A stretch of DNA of 64,000 nt. Source: Cytobacillus sp. NJ13. GTDB taxonomy: Bacteria; Bacillota; Bacilli; Bacillales; Cytobacillaceae. This document shows, one piece after another, positions 17,600 to 27,427 of this stretch. The DNA is taken from the NCBI GenBank assembly GCA_030348385.1, contig JAUCFP010000006.1, forward strand, positions 62,001 to 126,000, given 5' to 3'. The notes under the pieces are model-generated. The model was not told the DNA's origin. It saw only the letters and a program-made list of their open reading frames with translations, and did no database searches. Within the stretch, counting starts at the first letter, position 1; each line of letters opens with the position of its first letter. The position numbers and the translations under genes were made by a program.

Positions 17600-18889
17600 T
17601 TGAGAAAAAGGCTCCTCGTTTTAAATACAACTATTATCCTTGGGCTTGGAAGTGCTTTTTCAATCCCAGGTGTAAATGCTGAATCAATCAATAAGCTCGA
17701 AAATCAAAAAAGCCAAATTCAGCAGCAGCGTTCCAGCTTGCAGGCCACACTGGCTGAAGCGGATAAGGAATTGGTAAGTGTACTAAAAGAAATCGCTGAG
17801 TTAAATACTAAAATTAGTAAAGTTGAAAAAGCGATTGAAGATAATAATAAATTAATAGCAGAAACTCAAACTAAAATTGCCAGCACTAAATCCGAAGTAG
17901 ATCAATTGAAGGCAGAAATGGCTATCATTGAGGAAAGAATTGAAAAGAGAAGCGCTATCCTAAAACAGCGTGCACAATCTTTTCAGGAAAGCGGCGGATC
18001 AGTGGCATATTTAGATGTTCTTCTTGGTGCTTCCAGTTTCAGTGACTTTGTTGACCGTGTCGGAGCAGTAACCACATTTGTTCAGGCAGACAAACAATTA
18101 CTGGAAGAACAGGAACAGGATAAAAAAGCATTTGAAGAAAAGAAGGCTGCTGTGGAAGAAGAGTTAGCGGGTTTGACCAGCATGATGACCGAATTAAAAG
18201 GCATGCAGTCCATCATGGAGGAGCAAAAACAGCAAAATAGCTCATTAATTCAGCAGTTAAAAGAAAAAGAAAATTCTATTGCTGATAAGAAGGCAAAGCT
18301 GCAAAGTGAAGATGTTAAATATGCTTCTATGATTGCTCAAATCGAACAAAGCATTTCGGCGCAAACAGCACCAGCAGCACAGTCAGCAGCTTCGGCTTCA
18401 GCTTCAGAAGGTTCAGCTTCTGCCAATAAGCAAACTCCTGCTGCCCAAAAAGCAAAAGGATCAGCAAGCTCTGCTCCAAAGCCAACTGTAAATGGCGGCA
18501 GTGCAATCAGCATTGTAACAACTGCAGGTAATAAATATATCGGTAATTCTGTTTATGTGTTTGGCGGCGGCAGAAATGCTTATGATATCGCCAATGGAAG
18601 ATTCGATTGCTCAGGCTTTGTACACTGGGCTTTCTCCCAGGCTGGAATTAGTGTAGGGGCCAGCACAGATTCTCTTAAATTTGCTGGGCGCCAGGTTTCA
18701 GCAAGCGAGATGAGAGCTGGAGATCTTGTTTTCTTTGATACTTATAAAAGGGACGGCCATGTAGGCATTTACCTCGGCGGCGGTAAATTCATCGGATCAC
18801 AAAGCTCAACGGGTGTTGCGATTGCGAACATGTCCAGCGGCTATTGGAAAACGAAGTTTAATGGCCGGGTTGTACGCGTTATAGAATAG
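17600..18889 (+). CDS. cwlO: peptidoglycan D,L-endopeptidase CwlO
   Basis: 429 aa from TTG at 17600, which gives a proper signal peptide (MRKRLLVLNTTIILGLGSAF, cut near VNAE); an in-frame ATG at 17564 adds 12 residues without a binding site. Residues 25-260 are a long coiled coil including LQESGG-like QSFQESGGSVAYLDVLLG, conserved in CwlO. An Ala/Ser/Pro-rich linker follows, then an NlpC/P60 domain with catalytic Cys in FDCSGFVHW and His in GHVGIYLGGGKF. It cleaves the D-Glu-meso-DAP bond in the lateral wall, and in B. subtilis is activated by FtsEX. Order and length match B. subtilis CwlO. Confidence 0.92.
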   Translation: MRKRLLVLNTTIILGLGSAFSIPGVNAESINKLENQKSQIQQQRSSLQATLAEADKELVSVLKEIAELNTKISKVEKAIEDNNKLIAETQTKIASTKSEVDQLKAEMAIIEERIEKRSAILKQRAQSFQESGGSVAYLDVLLGASSFSDFVDRVGAVTTFVQADKQLLEEQEQDKKAFEEKKAAVEEELAGLTSMMTELKGMQSIMEEQKQQNSSLIQQLKEKENSIADKKAKLQSEDVKYASMIAQIEQSISAQTAPAAQSAASASASEGSASANKQTPAAQKAKGSASSAPKPTVNGGSAISIVTTAGNKYIGNSVYVFGGGRNAYDIANGRFDCSGFVHWAFSQAGISVGASTDSLKFAGRQVSASEMRAGDLVFFDTYKRDGHVGIYLGGGKFIGSQSSTGVAIANMSSGYWKTKFNGRVVRVIE

Positions 18890-18897
18890 AAAAATTG

Positions 18898-18938
18898 ACC
18901 TGACTTTCATGTGAAAACGTGGAAGTCAGGTTTTTTTG
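18898..18938 (+). terminator. intrinsic terminator after cwlO
   Basis: ACCTGACTT (18898-18906) pairs with AAGTCAGGT (18923-18931), with a smaller internal stem, followed by TTTTTT. Confidence 0.9.
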
Positions 18939-19058
18939 CTGTTTTCACATAGATTGTTGTTTTAGCTTGTAAATGAGAGAGTCGATTTTCACCTTCAGGT
19001 TCTTGCTTTCAGCGAAGAGGGAGATTGTATTAACTTCTTTATTAGATTTTATGATATT

Positions 19059-19904
19059 GTGCCCGAATGTACTTCAGGTTCGGACTTGTTTTCTCGGATA
19101 TCTTCTGCACCTGTCCGAATGAGCAATGTATTCGGACTCAATTTCACGGATTTCCTCTACACATGTCCGAATGAGCATCGTATTCGGACTCAATTTCATG
19201 GATATCCTCTACACCTGTCCGAATGAGCAATGTATTCGGACTCAACCTCCCGGATATCCTCTATATCTGTCCGAATGAGCAATGAATTCGGACTCGATTT
19301 CACGGATTTCCTCTACACCTGTCCGAATGAGCAATGAATTCGGACTTAACCTTCCGGATTTCCTCTACACCTGTCCGAATGAGCAATGAATTCGGACTCA
19401 ACCTCCCGGATATCCTCTATATCTGTCCGAATGAGCAATGAATTCGGACTCGATTTCACGGATTTCCTCTACACCTGTCCGAATGAGCAATGAATTCGGA
19501 CTCAACCTTCCGGATATCCTCTATACCTGTCCGAATGAGCAATGAATTCGGACTCAACCTCCCGGATATCCTCTATATCTGTCCGAATGAGCAATGAATT
19601 CGGACTCAACCTCCCGGATATCCTCTATATCTGTCCGAATGAGCAATGAATTCGGACTCAACCTTCCGGATATCCTCTATATCTGTCCGAATGAGCAATG
19701 AATTCGGACTCGATTTCACGTATTTCCTCTACACCTGTCCGAATGAGCAATGAATTCGGACTCAACCTTCCGGATTTCCTCTACACCTGTCCGAATGAGC
19801 AATGTATTCGGACTCAATTTCATGGATATCCTCTACACATGTCCGAATGAGCAATGTATTCGGACTCAACCTCCCGGATATCCTCTATATCTGTCCGAAT
19901 GAAC
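19059..19904. repeat. 52-bp tandem array of palindromic units (15 full copies plus partial ends)
   Basis: Units start at 19111 and recur every 52 bases without slippage to 19891 (15 exact periods); a degenerate copy precedes (19059-19110) and a broken copy ends it. Each unit has GTCCGAAT, nine bases GAGCAATG(A/T), ATTCGGAC: a perfect 8-base inverted repeat. A 27-base linker follows, of a few types: a CCTCCCGGATATCC type, a TTTCACGGATTTCC type and mixtures. The palindrome is almost invariant. Unit length is not a multiple of three, so it does not code a protein repeat. No cas genes, no transposase. It fills the gap between the cwlO terminator and the GntR regulator. Confidence 0.95.
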
Positions 19905-19997
19905 CATAGATTTAAACTCTAATAAGAATTTTTAATAAATTCAAAATATTTTATTGATTATTACTATTTGCCGTGATTTAATAGGTAATAACATATA

Positions 19998-20012
19998 ACA
20001 TATCAGATATGT
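19998..20012. promoter_or_regulatory. palindrome upstream of the GntR regulator
   Basis: ACATATCAGATATGT is a perfect palindrome around a central A, 28 bases before the start of the GntR gene. This position and symmetry fit an autoregulatory operator of a dimeric regulator. It differs from the element before glcE and glcB. Confidence 0.45.
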
Positions 20013-20039
20013 GATGTCTGCAAGGAAGGAGGCAAGAGA

Positions 20040-20732
20040 ATGAATGTAAAAAAGATTTCAACGCGAAAAATTTCTGAAATTGCTGCAGAGCAAATTGAAG
20101 ATATGATTGCCAAAGGATCCTTTAAACCAGGAGAAAAGCTGCCATCAGTGAGAGAGTTATGCGAACTGTTTGGTGTCGGCCGATCCGCTGTCAGGGATGC
20201 TCTAACCTCCTTGCAGGGCAAAGGAATTGTGCATGTGAAACAGGGAGAAGGCACTTATATATCCCGGTTTGATTCATCAAAGCTTTTTAAAAGTCCCCAT
20301 TTGCATCCAGGCATTAAAGACATCCAGGAATTATTCCAGGCAAGAAAAATGGTTGAAACAGGTCTCGCTGAAATGGCTGCCGCGAATCGGTCGGAAGCGG
20401 ATTTGGCGAAGATGAATAAGCTGATTTCCGATGCAGCCATCCATGGATGGGAGGAGGATTATCAGTTTCATATGGCGATTGCCCATGCTGCAGGCAATGA
20501 TATACTTATCCAATTTGTGCAATTTATTTCTGAAACATTGAAAAAATCCATGATCGATTTCCATCATTATCTTCAAACACGAAATGATATTGCCAAAAAG
20601 ATTGAAGAGCAGCACCTGGGTATCTATTTGTCTATTAAAAATAAGCAGCCGGATCAGGCACATAAAAATATGATTGAACATCTAGAGCTGGTTGAGAAAC
20701 TTTTGCAAATGAGTATCCTGCAGGAACGTTAA
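20040..20732 (+). CDS. GntR-family regulator, FadR/LutR subfamily, of the glycolate genes
   Basis: 230 aa; GAAGGAGGC precedes the ATG. Residues 8-75 form a winged helix (FKPGEKLPSVRELCELFGVG, then RSAVRDALTSLQGKGIVHV and GEGTYIS). Residues 85-225 are an all-helical FCD effector domain, with the metal-ligand pattern seen as DYQFHMAIAHAAGN and EEQHLGIYLSI. FCD regulators commonly sense hydroxy or dicarboxylic acids. The glc genes begin 60 bases downstream, so it probably controls them. Which acid it senses is not visible. Confidence 0.88.
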   Translation: MNVKKISTRKISEIAAEQIEDMIAKGSFKPGEKLPSVRELCELFGVGRSAVRDALTSLQGKGIVHVKQGEGTYISRFDSSKLFKSPHLHPGIKDIQELFQARKMVETGLAEMAAANRSEADLAKMNKLISDAAIHGWEEDYQFHMAIAHAAGNDILIQFVQFISETLKKSMIDFHHYLQTRNDIAKKIEEQHLGIYLSIKNKQPDQAHKNMIEHLELVEKLLQMSILQER

Positions 20733-20748
20733 AGTTTTTTGAAATTTT

Positions 20749-20778
20749 TTAGAAACATTGTTTGTTATTAAGAAACAA
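20749..20778. promoter_or_regulatory. putative operator before glcE, shared with glcB
   Basis: Three half-sites: TTAGAAAC, then GTTT three bases later, then TAAGAAACAA. The same layout recurs before glcB at 25079-25108, identical at about 24 of 30 positions. It ends a few bases before the glcE ribosome binding site, so a bound protein could repress. Confidence 0.6.
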
Positions 20779-20792
20779 ATGAGGTGGATATG

Positions 20793-22115
20793 TTGATTGC
20801 CGCAGAATCGATAAGTGCTTTAAAAACTTATTTTAGAGAAGACCAGATAAGTAAAAATGAAGTTTCAAGCCTATATGGCAACTCAGGAGAAATGATTATA
20901 TTACCGGAAACCGAAGATGAGATTGCAGCTGCACTTAAGCATGCTGATTTGAATGGTCTAACCATCAACATCATGGGTGGTGGCACAAAACGGGGATTCG
21001 GAGGTTTAATTGAAAAAGCTGATTTTCTCCTATCGCTTGAAAAATATACAGGGATTGTGGAACACACACCTGGTGATATGACATTAACAGTAAGAGCCGG
21101 AACTCGCTTTAAAGACCTTCAGGATTATTTGGCACAGCATAATCAAAAAATATCACTCGATCCTTTTTGGCCAGAAGACGCCACAATAGGCGGAATCATT
21201 GCTGCAAATGAAAGCGGACCCAAAAGGTTGGGCTACGGTTCAGCCCGTGATGCAGTCATTGGTTTAAGGACTGTTTATCCGGATGGAAAGGTAATACGCT
21301 CCGGTGGCAGAGTCGTAAAAAATGTTGCCGGCTATGATATGAATAAACTATTTATAGGATCGATGGGCACACTTGGTGTGATTTCTGAAATTACCTTAAA
21401 GCTTTGCCCAATCCCTAAATGTGAGAGCCTGGTTCTCGTTTCGTTTCCAGCTGGAAATCTGGAGGAAGTAAAGGCGTTTGCAGTGAAGGTACTGGATTCT
21501 ATGATTGAACCAGTTTCGCTTGAGCTGCTGAATCCGGCACTTTCAGATAGACTTGCCGGAATAAAATCCTACACTATAGCTATGGGTTTTGAAGATGTTG
21601 AAAGCTCTGTACGTTATCAGGAGATTTTTGTGGGAAATATGCTGCCGAAGGATGCGAAATTGAGTATAAGCTCTAAGGAAAAAGTGGATTTGTTTTGGGA
21701 CCGCTTTTACAGGCACATTCCTAGTGGGGCAGGCGAGGAAATGCCAATTCAAACAGAAGCCTCCCTTAAAATTGGTACTGTTAATCTCGACGCGGTGAGA
21801 GTATTAAAGGAAACAGAACTGCTCCAGGATAAATTCAATGTAATAATCGAATCACATGGAGGTCTTGGGCATGGGTTGAGTCAAGTGACCATTAGAGGAG
21901 CAGAGTCAGATGTCGCCAATGCCGCTGTACATGTAAGGCAGACCGCTGAAAGAGCAGGAGGATATGCGATTGCAAAACACCTGCCATTTGAGCTTCGGAA
22001 AAAAGTGGATGTTTGGGGAAGTAAACCTTCTTATTTCTTTTTGCTCCATGGGATTAAAACAAAGGTTGACCCAAATATAACATTAAGCCCAAACAGATTC
22101 ATAGGAGGGATTTAA
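20793..22115 (+). CDS. glcE: glycolate oxidase FAD-binding subunit GlcE
   Basis: About 440 aa. GAGGTGG (20781-20787) best fits a start at TTG 20793; ATG 20790 and GTG 20784 are in frame. The FAD-binding PCMH fold is visible as NIMGGGTKRGFGG, then LDPFWPEDATIGGIIAANESG, then YGSARDAVIGL, GGRVVKNVAGYDMNKLFIGS and MGTLGVISEITLKL. GlcE lacks the catalytic C-terminal cap of GlcD and is an FAD-bearing partner in the glycolate oxidase complex at the inner face of the membrane. It is the first gene of glcE-glcF-glcD. Confidence 0.88.
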   Translation: MIAAESISALKTYFREDQISKNEVSSLYGNSGEMIILPETEDEIAAALKHADLNGLTINIMGGGTKRGFGGLIEKADFLLSLEKYTGIVEHTPGDMTLTVRAGTRFKDLQDYLAQHNQKISLDPFWPEDATIGGIIAANESGPKRLGYGSARDAVIGLRTVYPDGKVIRSGGRVVKNVAGYDMNKLFIGSMGTLGVISEITLKLCPIPKCESLVLVSFPAGNLEEVKAFAVKVLDSMIEPVSLELLNPALSDRLAGIKSYTIAMGFEDVESSVRYQEIFVGNMLPKDAKLSISSKEKVDLFWDRFYRHIPSGAGEEMPIQTEASLKIGTVNLDAVRVLKETELLQDKFNVIIESHGGLGHGLSQVTIRGAESDVANAAVHVRQTAERAGGYAIAKHLPFELRKKVDVWGSKPSYFFLLHGIKTKVDPNITLSPNRFIGGI

Positions 22116-23474
22116 ATGAGTGTCCGGGAACTCGATTTAAAGCAAGAGCCGCCATGTACCTCGGGATTGGGAAACTATTTATGGAGCGATCCGCCAGATG
22201 AAAAGAAATGGGCTGACTGTGTCCATTGCGGCATGTGTCTGGAATCATGCCCGACATATGAACAGACAGGTCAGGAACAGCATTCCCCAAGGGGGCGTGT
22301 ACATTTAATAAAATCTGTGGCTGAAGGTAAGCTTCAAGTAAATGAGCAATTCATGGATCCAGTGTTTCAATGTCTGGATTGCCGCGCATGTACAACTGCA
22401 TGCCCAGCTGATGTAGATGTTGGAGGTTTGATTGAGGAAGCTCGTGGCCAGATTCGGCAGGCGATGCCATTGACTGGTGTAAAAGGAGCCATCAGCAAGT
22501 TTTTTCTTCATGACCTTTTCCCTCACCAGAATCGCTTAAATACGCTGGGCGGCCTTCTGAAATTCTACCAAAAAAGCGGAATGCAAAAAGCAATCCGGAA
22601 AACCAAATTAATTAATATTATGCCGCAGCACCTTGTCGATATGGAATCTATCATGCCTGAAGTGAAAGAGCCTGTAAAAAAGAAATATAAAGACGTAAAA
22701 GTAATCAAAGCAAAAGGGGAGACAAAGCAGGAAGTTGCGATGCTGACCGGCTGTGTAATGGATGTCATGTTCAGTGATATTAATGAATCCACCATAAATG
22801 TACTGACTCGAAATGGAAATGATGTTGTCATACCCCAAAGCCAAACGTGCTGCGGAGCACTGCATGTTCACGCGGGTGACCGTGATATGGGCAGGAAGCT
22901 GGCGAAGCAGAATATGGAAGCATTCAAAGACTTTGATAAAGTGATTGTTAATGCAGCCGGATGCGGGTGCATGATGAAGGAATACGCAGAATTGTTTAAA
23001 GAAGACCCGGAAATGCATGCAAAAGCGGAAGAGTTCTCTGAAAAGGTTGAGGATATTTCAAAATTTCTTCATGATACAGGCTATGAAAAGCCAAAGGCTG
23101 AAATGAACACCAAAATTACTTACCATGATGCATGCCATTTAGCACATGGACAGGGGATCCGCCAGCAGCCGCGCGATATTCTCCTTGATATTCCTGGTGT
23201 TGACATGGTGCATATGCCTAATTCAGACCGGTGCTGCGGAAGTGCAGGAATATACAATATTACCAATCCGGAAATGGCCAATGCAGTCCTTGAAAGCAAA
23301 ATGGAAAATGTTCCAGATGATGTGGAAATGATCTCAATGGGAAATCCCGGCTGTATGCTGCAAATGGCAATGGGAGTTCAAAAATACGGAAGGAATCAGA
23401 AAATTGTCCATACTGTCCAGCTTCTTGACTGGGCTTACCAAAAGGAAGACCGTGTGAAGGAGGGAAAAGAGTGA
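22116..23474 (+). CDS. glcF: glycolate oxidase iron-sulfur subunit GlcF
   Basis: 452 aa; starts directly after glcE with ATAGGAGGG upstream. Two 4Fe-4S motifs are present: Cys35/38/41/45 in CVHCGMCLESCP and Cys86/89/92/96 in CLDCRACTTACP. The two CCG domains follow, with TCCGALHVHAGD and RCCGSAGIYN, typical of the heterodisulfide-reductase-like electron-transfer subunits. It carries electrons from the flavin subunits to the quinone pool. It lies between glcE and glcD and overlaps glcD by four bases. Confidence 0.92.
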   Translation: MSVRELDLKQEPPCTSGLGNYLWSDPPDEKKWADCVHCGMCLESCPTYEQTGQEQHSPRGRVHLIKSVAEGKLQVNEQFMDPVFQCLDCRACTTACPADVDVGGLIEEARGQIRQAMPLTGVKGAISKFFLHDLFPHQNRLNTLGGLLKFYQKSGMQKAIRKTKLINIMPQHLVDMESIMPEVKEPVKKKYKDVKVIKAKGETKQEVAMLTGCVMDVMFSDINESTINVLTRNGNDVVIPQSQTCCGALHVHAGDRDMGRKLAKQNMEAFKDFDKVIVNAAGCGCMMKEYAELFKEDPEMHAKAEEFSEKVEDISKFLHDTGYEKPKAEMNTKITYHDACHLAHGQGIRQQPRDILLDIPGVDMVHMPNSDRCCGSAGIYNITNPEMANAVLESKMENVPDDVEMISMGNPGCMLQMAMGVQKYGRNQKIVHTVQLLDWAYQKEDRVKEGKE

Positions 23475-24931
23475 GAGCGAGAGATCGAGTTAAATCACAG
23501 GATAAACACATTTTAAAATTGGCTGAAATTGTGGGGGGAACCCGTTCCATTCTTTATCAGAAAGAAGATCTTGTTGCTTATGACTGTGACGGCTTTACGA
23601 TCCATAAGCACCTTCCTAAGGCAGTTGTTTTTCCAAAGGATACACAAGAAGTGGCGGAGATTGTTAAATACTGCTCAGAAAACAATCTCCCCTTCCTGGC
23701 CAGGGGAGCTGGAACAGGGCTGAGCGGAGGAGCCATACCTCTTAATGGGGAAATAATTATCAGTATGGTTAGAATGAAAAAGCTTATTAGCGTTGATCTG
23801 GAAAACCGCCGAGCCGTTGTGGAGCCTGGATTTGTAAATCTGAAACTCACAAATTCAATATCCGATAAAGGCTATTATTACGCACCGGATCCATCCAGCC
23901 AATACTGCTGTACTATTGGCGGCAATGTTGCAGAAAATGCCGGCGGTGCACATTGTCTGAAATACGGAGTTACTACAAACCATATTCTTGGACTTGAAGT
24001 GGTCATGCCTAATGGCGAAATAGTGGAAATTGGCAAAAACGGTATTCCTGATGCTCCCGGATATGATTTGCTGGGTCTGATTACAGGTTCTGAAGGGACC
24101 CTTGGCATTGTGACAAAAATAACTGTGAGGGTACTGAAAAATCCTGAAGGAAAGCAGACTGTACTTGCCTATTTTGATCGGGTTGATGATGGAAGCCAGG
24201 CAGTATCAGATATAATATCTGCGGGTATTGTACCAGCAGCTCTTGAAATGATGGATAAGACTGCTATTGAAGGGGTGGAAGCTGCTGCTTTTCCTGTTGG
24301 CCATCCAAAAGATATAGAAGCAGTTCTTTTAATTGAAGTGGATGGAATTGCTGCGGGAATTGAGGAACAGATCGACCAAATCCTTGAGGTGTGCAGAAAG
24401 AGGAATGTCCGTGAAGTCCGTGCTGCCGGAAGTGAAGAGGAAAGAGCAAGATGGTGGGCGAACCGTAAGACAGGCTTTGGTGCCATGGGAGCGATTTCTC
24501 CTGATTATCTGGTTCAGGATGGGGTCATTCCTCGAAGCAAGCTGCCCGAAGTTTTAAGCAGAATCAACCAGATTAGCAGTGAATCGGGATTAAGGATTGC
24601 CAATATTTTTCATGCAGGAGACGGAAACCTCCATCCTCTTGTCCTTTTTGACGCACGGATTCCAGGAGAATCAGAGAAAGCACTTGAAGCTGGAAGCCAG
24701 TGCCTAAAAGTCTGCGCCGATGTTGGAGGGACCATAACTGGAGAACATGGAGTCGGCATTGAAAAGCGGGAAGAAATGCGATTTGTTTTCACAGAAGAAG
24801 AAATTGCTGCCCAGACAGAAATCCGGGAAGTCTTTAATCCTCATAATCTGCTGAATGCTGGAAAGCTGTTCCCATCGCCGAGCAGATGTGCTGAAATCAA
24901 AAAAGAGATGAAGGCACAGGCAATTTCATAA
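23471..24931 (+). CDS. glcD: glycolate oxidase catalytic FAD subunit GlcD
   Basis: 486 aa from GTG at 23471, overlapping glcF by GTGA, with AAGGAGGGA upstream. The FAD-binding PCMH domain (about residues 40-220) shows LARGAGTGLSGGAIP, PDPSSQYCCTIGGNVAENAG and ITGSEGTLGIVTKITV. The FAD-oxidase C-terminal domain carries NIFHAGDGNLHP and GGTITGEHGVGIEKR, the usual substrate/flavin motifs. It oxidises glycolate (or a related 2-hydroxy acid) to the 2-oxo acid. Glycolate is favoured over lactate because malate synthase G follows. Confidence 0.92.
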   Translation: MRARDRVKSQDKHILKLAEIVGGTRSILYQKEDLVAYDCDGFTIHKHLPKAVVFPKDTQEVAEIVKYCSENNLPFLARGAGTGLSGGAIPLNGEIIISMVRMKKLISVDLENRRAVVEPGFVNLKLTNSISDKGYYYAPDPSSQYCCTIGGNVAENAGGAHCLKYGVTTNHILGLEVVMPNGEIVEIGKNGIPDAPGYDLLGLITGSEGTLGIVTKITVRVLKNPEGKQTVLAYFDRVDDGSQAVSDIISAGIVPAALEMMDKTAIEGVEAAAFPVGHPKDIEAVLLIEVDGIAAGIEEQIDQILEVCRKRNVREVRAAGSEEERARWWANRKTGFGAMGAISPDYLVQDGVIPRSKLPEVLSRINQISSESGLRIANIFHAGDGNLHPLVLFDARIPGESEKALEAGSQCLKVCADVGGTITGEHGVGIEKREEMRFVFTEEEIAAQTEIREVFNPHNLLNAGKLFPSPSRCAEIKKEMKAQAIS

Positions 24932-25033
24932 GATTGGTCAGCCTTCAGCAGAAGAAGGCTGGCATTTAACGAATGTTGAAAACATAAATCAAGCCATATC
25001 AAATTAGAGAAGAATAAAGTTGTGTGAAAATTA

Positions 25034-25063
25034 TTGAAAATCCATTTGGAAACATGCTATTAT
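25034..25063 (+). promoter_or_regulatory. sigma-A promoter of glcB
   Basis: TTGAAA (25034-25039), 18 bases, TATTAT (25058-25063). The predicted start point is near 25070, just before the shared operator at 25079-25108. Confidence 0.6.
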
Positions 25064-25078
25064 TTTTTTAAGAGAAAG

Positions 25079-25108
25079 TTAGAAACGCCGTTTCGTAATA
25101 AGAAACAA
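25079..25108. promoter_or_regulatory. putative operator before glcB, shared with glcE
   Basis: TTAGAAAC, GTTTC and TAAGAAACAA half-sites in the same order and spacing as at 20749-20778. GAAACGCCGTTTC is itself a perfect palindrome, overlapped by GTTTC...GAAAC. Its position just after the promoter fits repression. Confidence 0.6.
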
Positions 25109-25168
25109 GGATCGGCAACCGCATTAAATTTTAAATGGTAAAGCAGCAACCAAAGGAGGAAATGAATA

Positions 25169-27346
25169 ATGGGAAACTATGTGAAAACAGGAAGCCTGCA
25201 AGTTGCAAGTGAGCTTTATGAATTTATCAATTCCGAGGCTCTGCCGGGAAGCGGAGTGGAACAGGAACAATTTTGGCCAGGTTTGGAAGCGCTTATAAAC
25301 GATCTGACGCCTAAAAATAAAGCATTGCTGGCGAAACGGGATGAAATTCAGCATAAGCTGAACAATTGGCACAGGGAAAATCAAGATTTTGATTTTAATA
25401 GCTATAAATCATTTTTAGAAGAGATCGGCTATCTTGAGCCAGAGGCCGAAGATTTTAAAATTACTACAGAAAACGTGGATGATGAAGTAGCTGTGAAGGC
25501 TGGCCCTCAATTGGTTGTGCCAGTTAATAACGGGCGTTATGCGATCAATGCAGCAAATGCCAGGTGGGGAAGCTTATACGATGCACTTTACGGCACAGAT
25601 GCAATCAGTGAAGAAAACGGGTCAAATAGAGACGGCGGGTATAATCCTGTAAGGGGGGAAAAGGTTATTGCGTTTGCCAGGGAATTCCTTGATCAAACCG
25701 TTCCTCTGTCAAGGGGTTCCCATAAAGACGCTGTTCAATATAAAGTGGAAGACGATAAGCTGGCTGTTGTACTTAACAATGGCGAAACTGCAAATCTAAA
25801 AGAAGAAGCAAAGTTTGCCGGATACCAGGGAGAGCAGGAACAGCCTTCTGCGGTACTTCTAAAGAATAATGGCCTTTATTTTGAAATTCAAATTGACAGA
25901 AGCCACCCAATTGGAAAAACGGATGATGCCGGAGTAAAGGATGTTTTGCTTGAAGCTGCAATTACCACAATTATGGATTGTGAAGATTCAGTAACAGCAG
26001 TTGACGCAGAAGACAAGGTTCTTGTGTACCGCAACTGGCTTGGTTTAATGAAGGGCGACCTTTCCGCCGCCTTTACAAAGGGCGCTAAATCAATGACACG
26101 GACATTAAATCCCGACCGTTCTTATGCTTCTCCAGATGGAAAGGAATTCTCATTATCTGGCCGCTCATTGATGTTTGTCAGGAATGTCGGACATTTAATG
26201 TCCATTAACGCCATTTTGGATGCTAATGGAAATGAAGTGCAGGAAGGAATCCTGGATACAGTAGTTACTAGCCTGATTGGCAAGCATACATTGCTTGGAA
26301 ATGGCCCATACCAAAACTCATCAGAAGGTTCCATTTATATCGTTAAGCCAAAGATGCACGGTTCCAAGGAGGTTGCTTTTGCAAACAAGTTGTTTGACCG
26401 GACAGAAGATCTGCTCGGACTTGAGCGGAATACACTAAAAATTGGTGTAATGGATGAAGAGCGCCGTACATCTTTGAATCTTGCAGCCTGCATCCGTGAA
26501 GTAAAGGAGCGCATCGTATTCATAAACACTGGGTTCCTGGACCGAACTGGGGATGAGATGCATACTTCCATGGAAGCTGGCCCAATGATCCGCAAGAATG
26601 ACATGAAGGCAACAGCCTGGCTAAAAGGCTATGAAAAATCCAATGTCAATACAGGTCTTGAAACAGGTTTCCAGGGCCGGGCGCAAATTGGAAAAGGTAT
26701 GTGGGCTATGCCTGATATGATGGCTGATATGATGGAGCAGAAGATCGGCCATTTGAACGCTGGAGCCAATACAGCCTGGGTACCGTCTCCAACTGCTGCC
26801 ACCCTTCATGCTTTACACTATCATCAGGTGGAAGTTCAAAAGGTGCAAAACCAGCTGCTGGAAGAAATTTCGGACCTTCGTGATGAAATCCTGCAGATTC
26901 CGGTTGCTGAAAATCCGCAATGGAATCCAGAGGAAGTTCAGGAAGAACTGGATAACAACGCACAGGGTATCCTGGGATATGTTGTCCGCTGGGTTGAGCA
27001 GGGCATCGGCTGTTCCAAAGTTCCTGATATCAATAATATTGGTTTAATGGAGGACCGTGCGACATTAAGAATATCAAGCCAGCATGTTGCGAATTGGCTG
27101 CACCATGGAATCTGCACGAAGGAGCAAGTGCTTGAGACACTAAAGAAAATGGCGAAGGTTGTAGATGAACAAAATAGTGGAGATCCCGCATACCGCCCAA
27201 TGGCTGCTGATTTCGATCAATCAGTTGCATTCCAGGCAGCATGTGACCTCGTTTTTGAGGGCTATGATCAGCCAAATGGCTATACAGAACCGATTTTGCA
27301 CCGCCGCCGTCTTGAAGCGAAGTCCAAGTATGCTGTTAAACAGTAA
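25169..27346 (+). CDS. glcB: malate synthase G
   Basis: 725 aa, close to E. coli GlcB (723). AAAGGAGGAAATG precedes the ATG. Typical blocks are seen: [20 protein letters not shown] with the acidic metal/substrate residues, [47 protein letters not shown], and [18 protein letters not shown], then a C-terminal helical domain. It condenses glyoxylate with acetyl-CoA to malate in the cytosol. With GlcDEF it completes the path from glycolate to the TCA cycle. It has its own promoter and a terminator. Confidence 0.95.
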   Translation: MGNYVKTGSLQVASELYEFINSEALPGSGVEQEQFWPGLEALINDLTPKNKALLAKRDEIQHKLNNWHRENQDFDFNSYKSFLEEIGYLEPEAEDFKITTENVDDEVAVKAGPQLVVPVNNGRYAINAANARWGSLYDALYGTDAISEENGSNRDGGYNPVRGEKVIAFAREFLDQTVPLSRGSHKDAVQYKVEDDKLAVVLNNGETANLKEEAKFAGYQGEQEQPSAVLLKNNGLYFEIQIDRSHPIGKTDDAGVKDVLLEAAITTIMDCEDSVTAVDAEDKVLVYRNWLGLMKGDLSAAFTKGAKSMTRTLNPDRSYASPDGKEFSLSGRSLMFVRNVGHLMSINAILDANGNEVQEGILDTVVTSLIGKHTLLGNGPYQNSSEGSIYIVKPKMHGSKEVAFANKLFDRTEDLLGLERNTLKIGVMDEERRTSLNLAACIREVKERIVFINTGFLDRTGDEMHTSMEAGPMIRKNDMKATAWLKGYEKSNVNTGLETGFQGRAQIGKGMWAMPDMMADMMEQKIGHLNAGANTAWVPSPTAATLHALHYHQVEVQKVQNQLLEEISDLRDEILQIPVAENPQWNPEEVQEELDNNAQGILGYVVRWVEQGIGCSKVPDINNIGLMEDRATLRISSQHVANWLHHGICTKEQVLETLKKMAKVVDEQNSGDPAYRPMAADFDQSVAFQAACDLVFEGYDQPNGYTEPILHRRRLEAKSKYAVKQ

Positions 27347-27356
27347 TAGTTTTAGA

Positions 27357-27384
27357 ACAGGGCATGCATGTGCCCTGTTTTTCT
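27357..27384 (+). terminator. intrinsic terminator after glcB
   Basis: ACAGGGCA and TGCCCTGT form a perfect 8-base stem with a 6-base loop, followed by TTTTCT. Confidence 0.85.
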
Positions 27385-27427
27385 AAAGAGCTGCAGACTT
27401 AAAGTTATTGAGGGGAGAGGGAAAAAG

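Noticed and set aside
19059..19904. CRISPR array
   Set aside because: Both the palindrome and the linker are conserved between units, whereas CRISPR spacers are unrelated to each other, and no cas genes lie nearby.
27368..27427. Earlier start of the FAH-family gene
   Set aside because: The ATG at 27368 lies inside the glcB terminator hairpin and has no binding site; ATG 27428 has a strong one.
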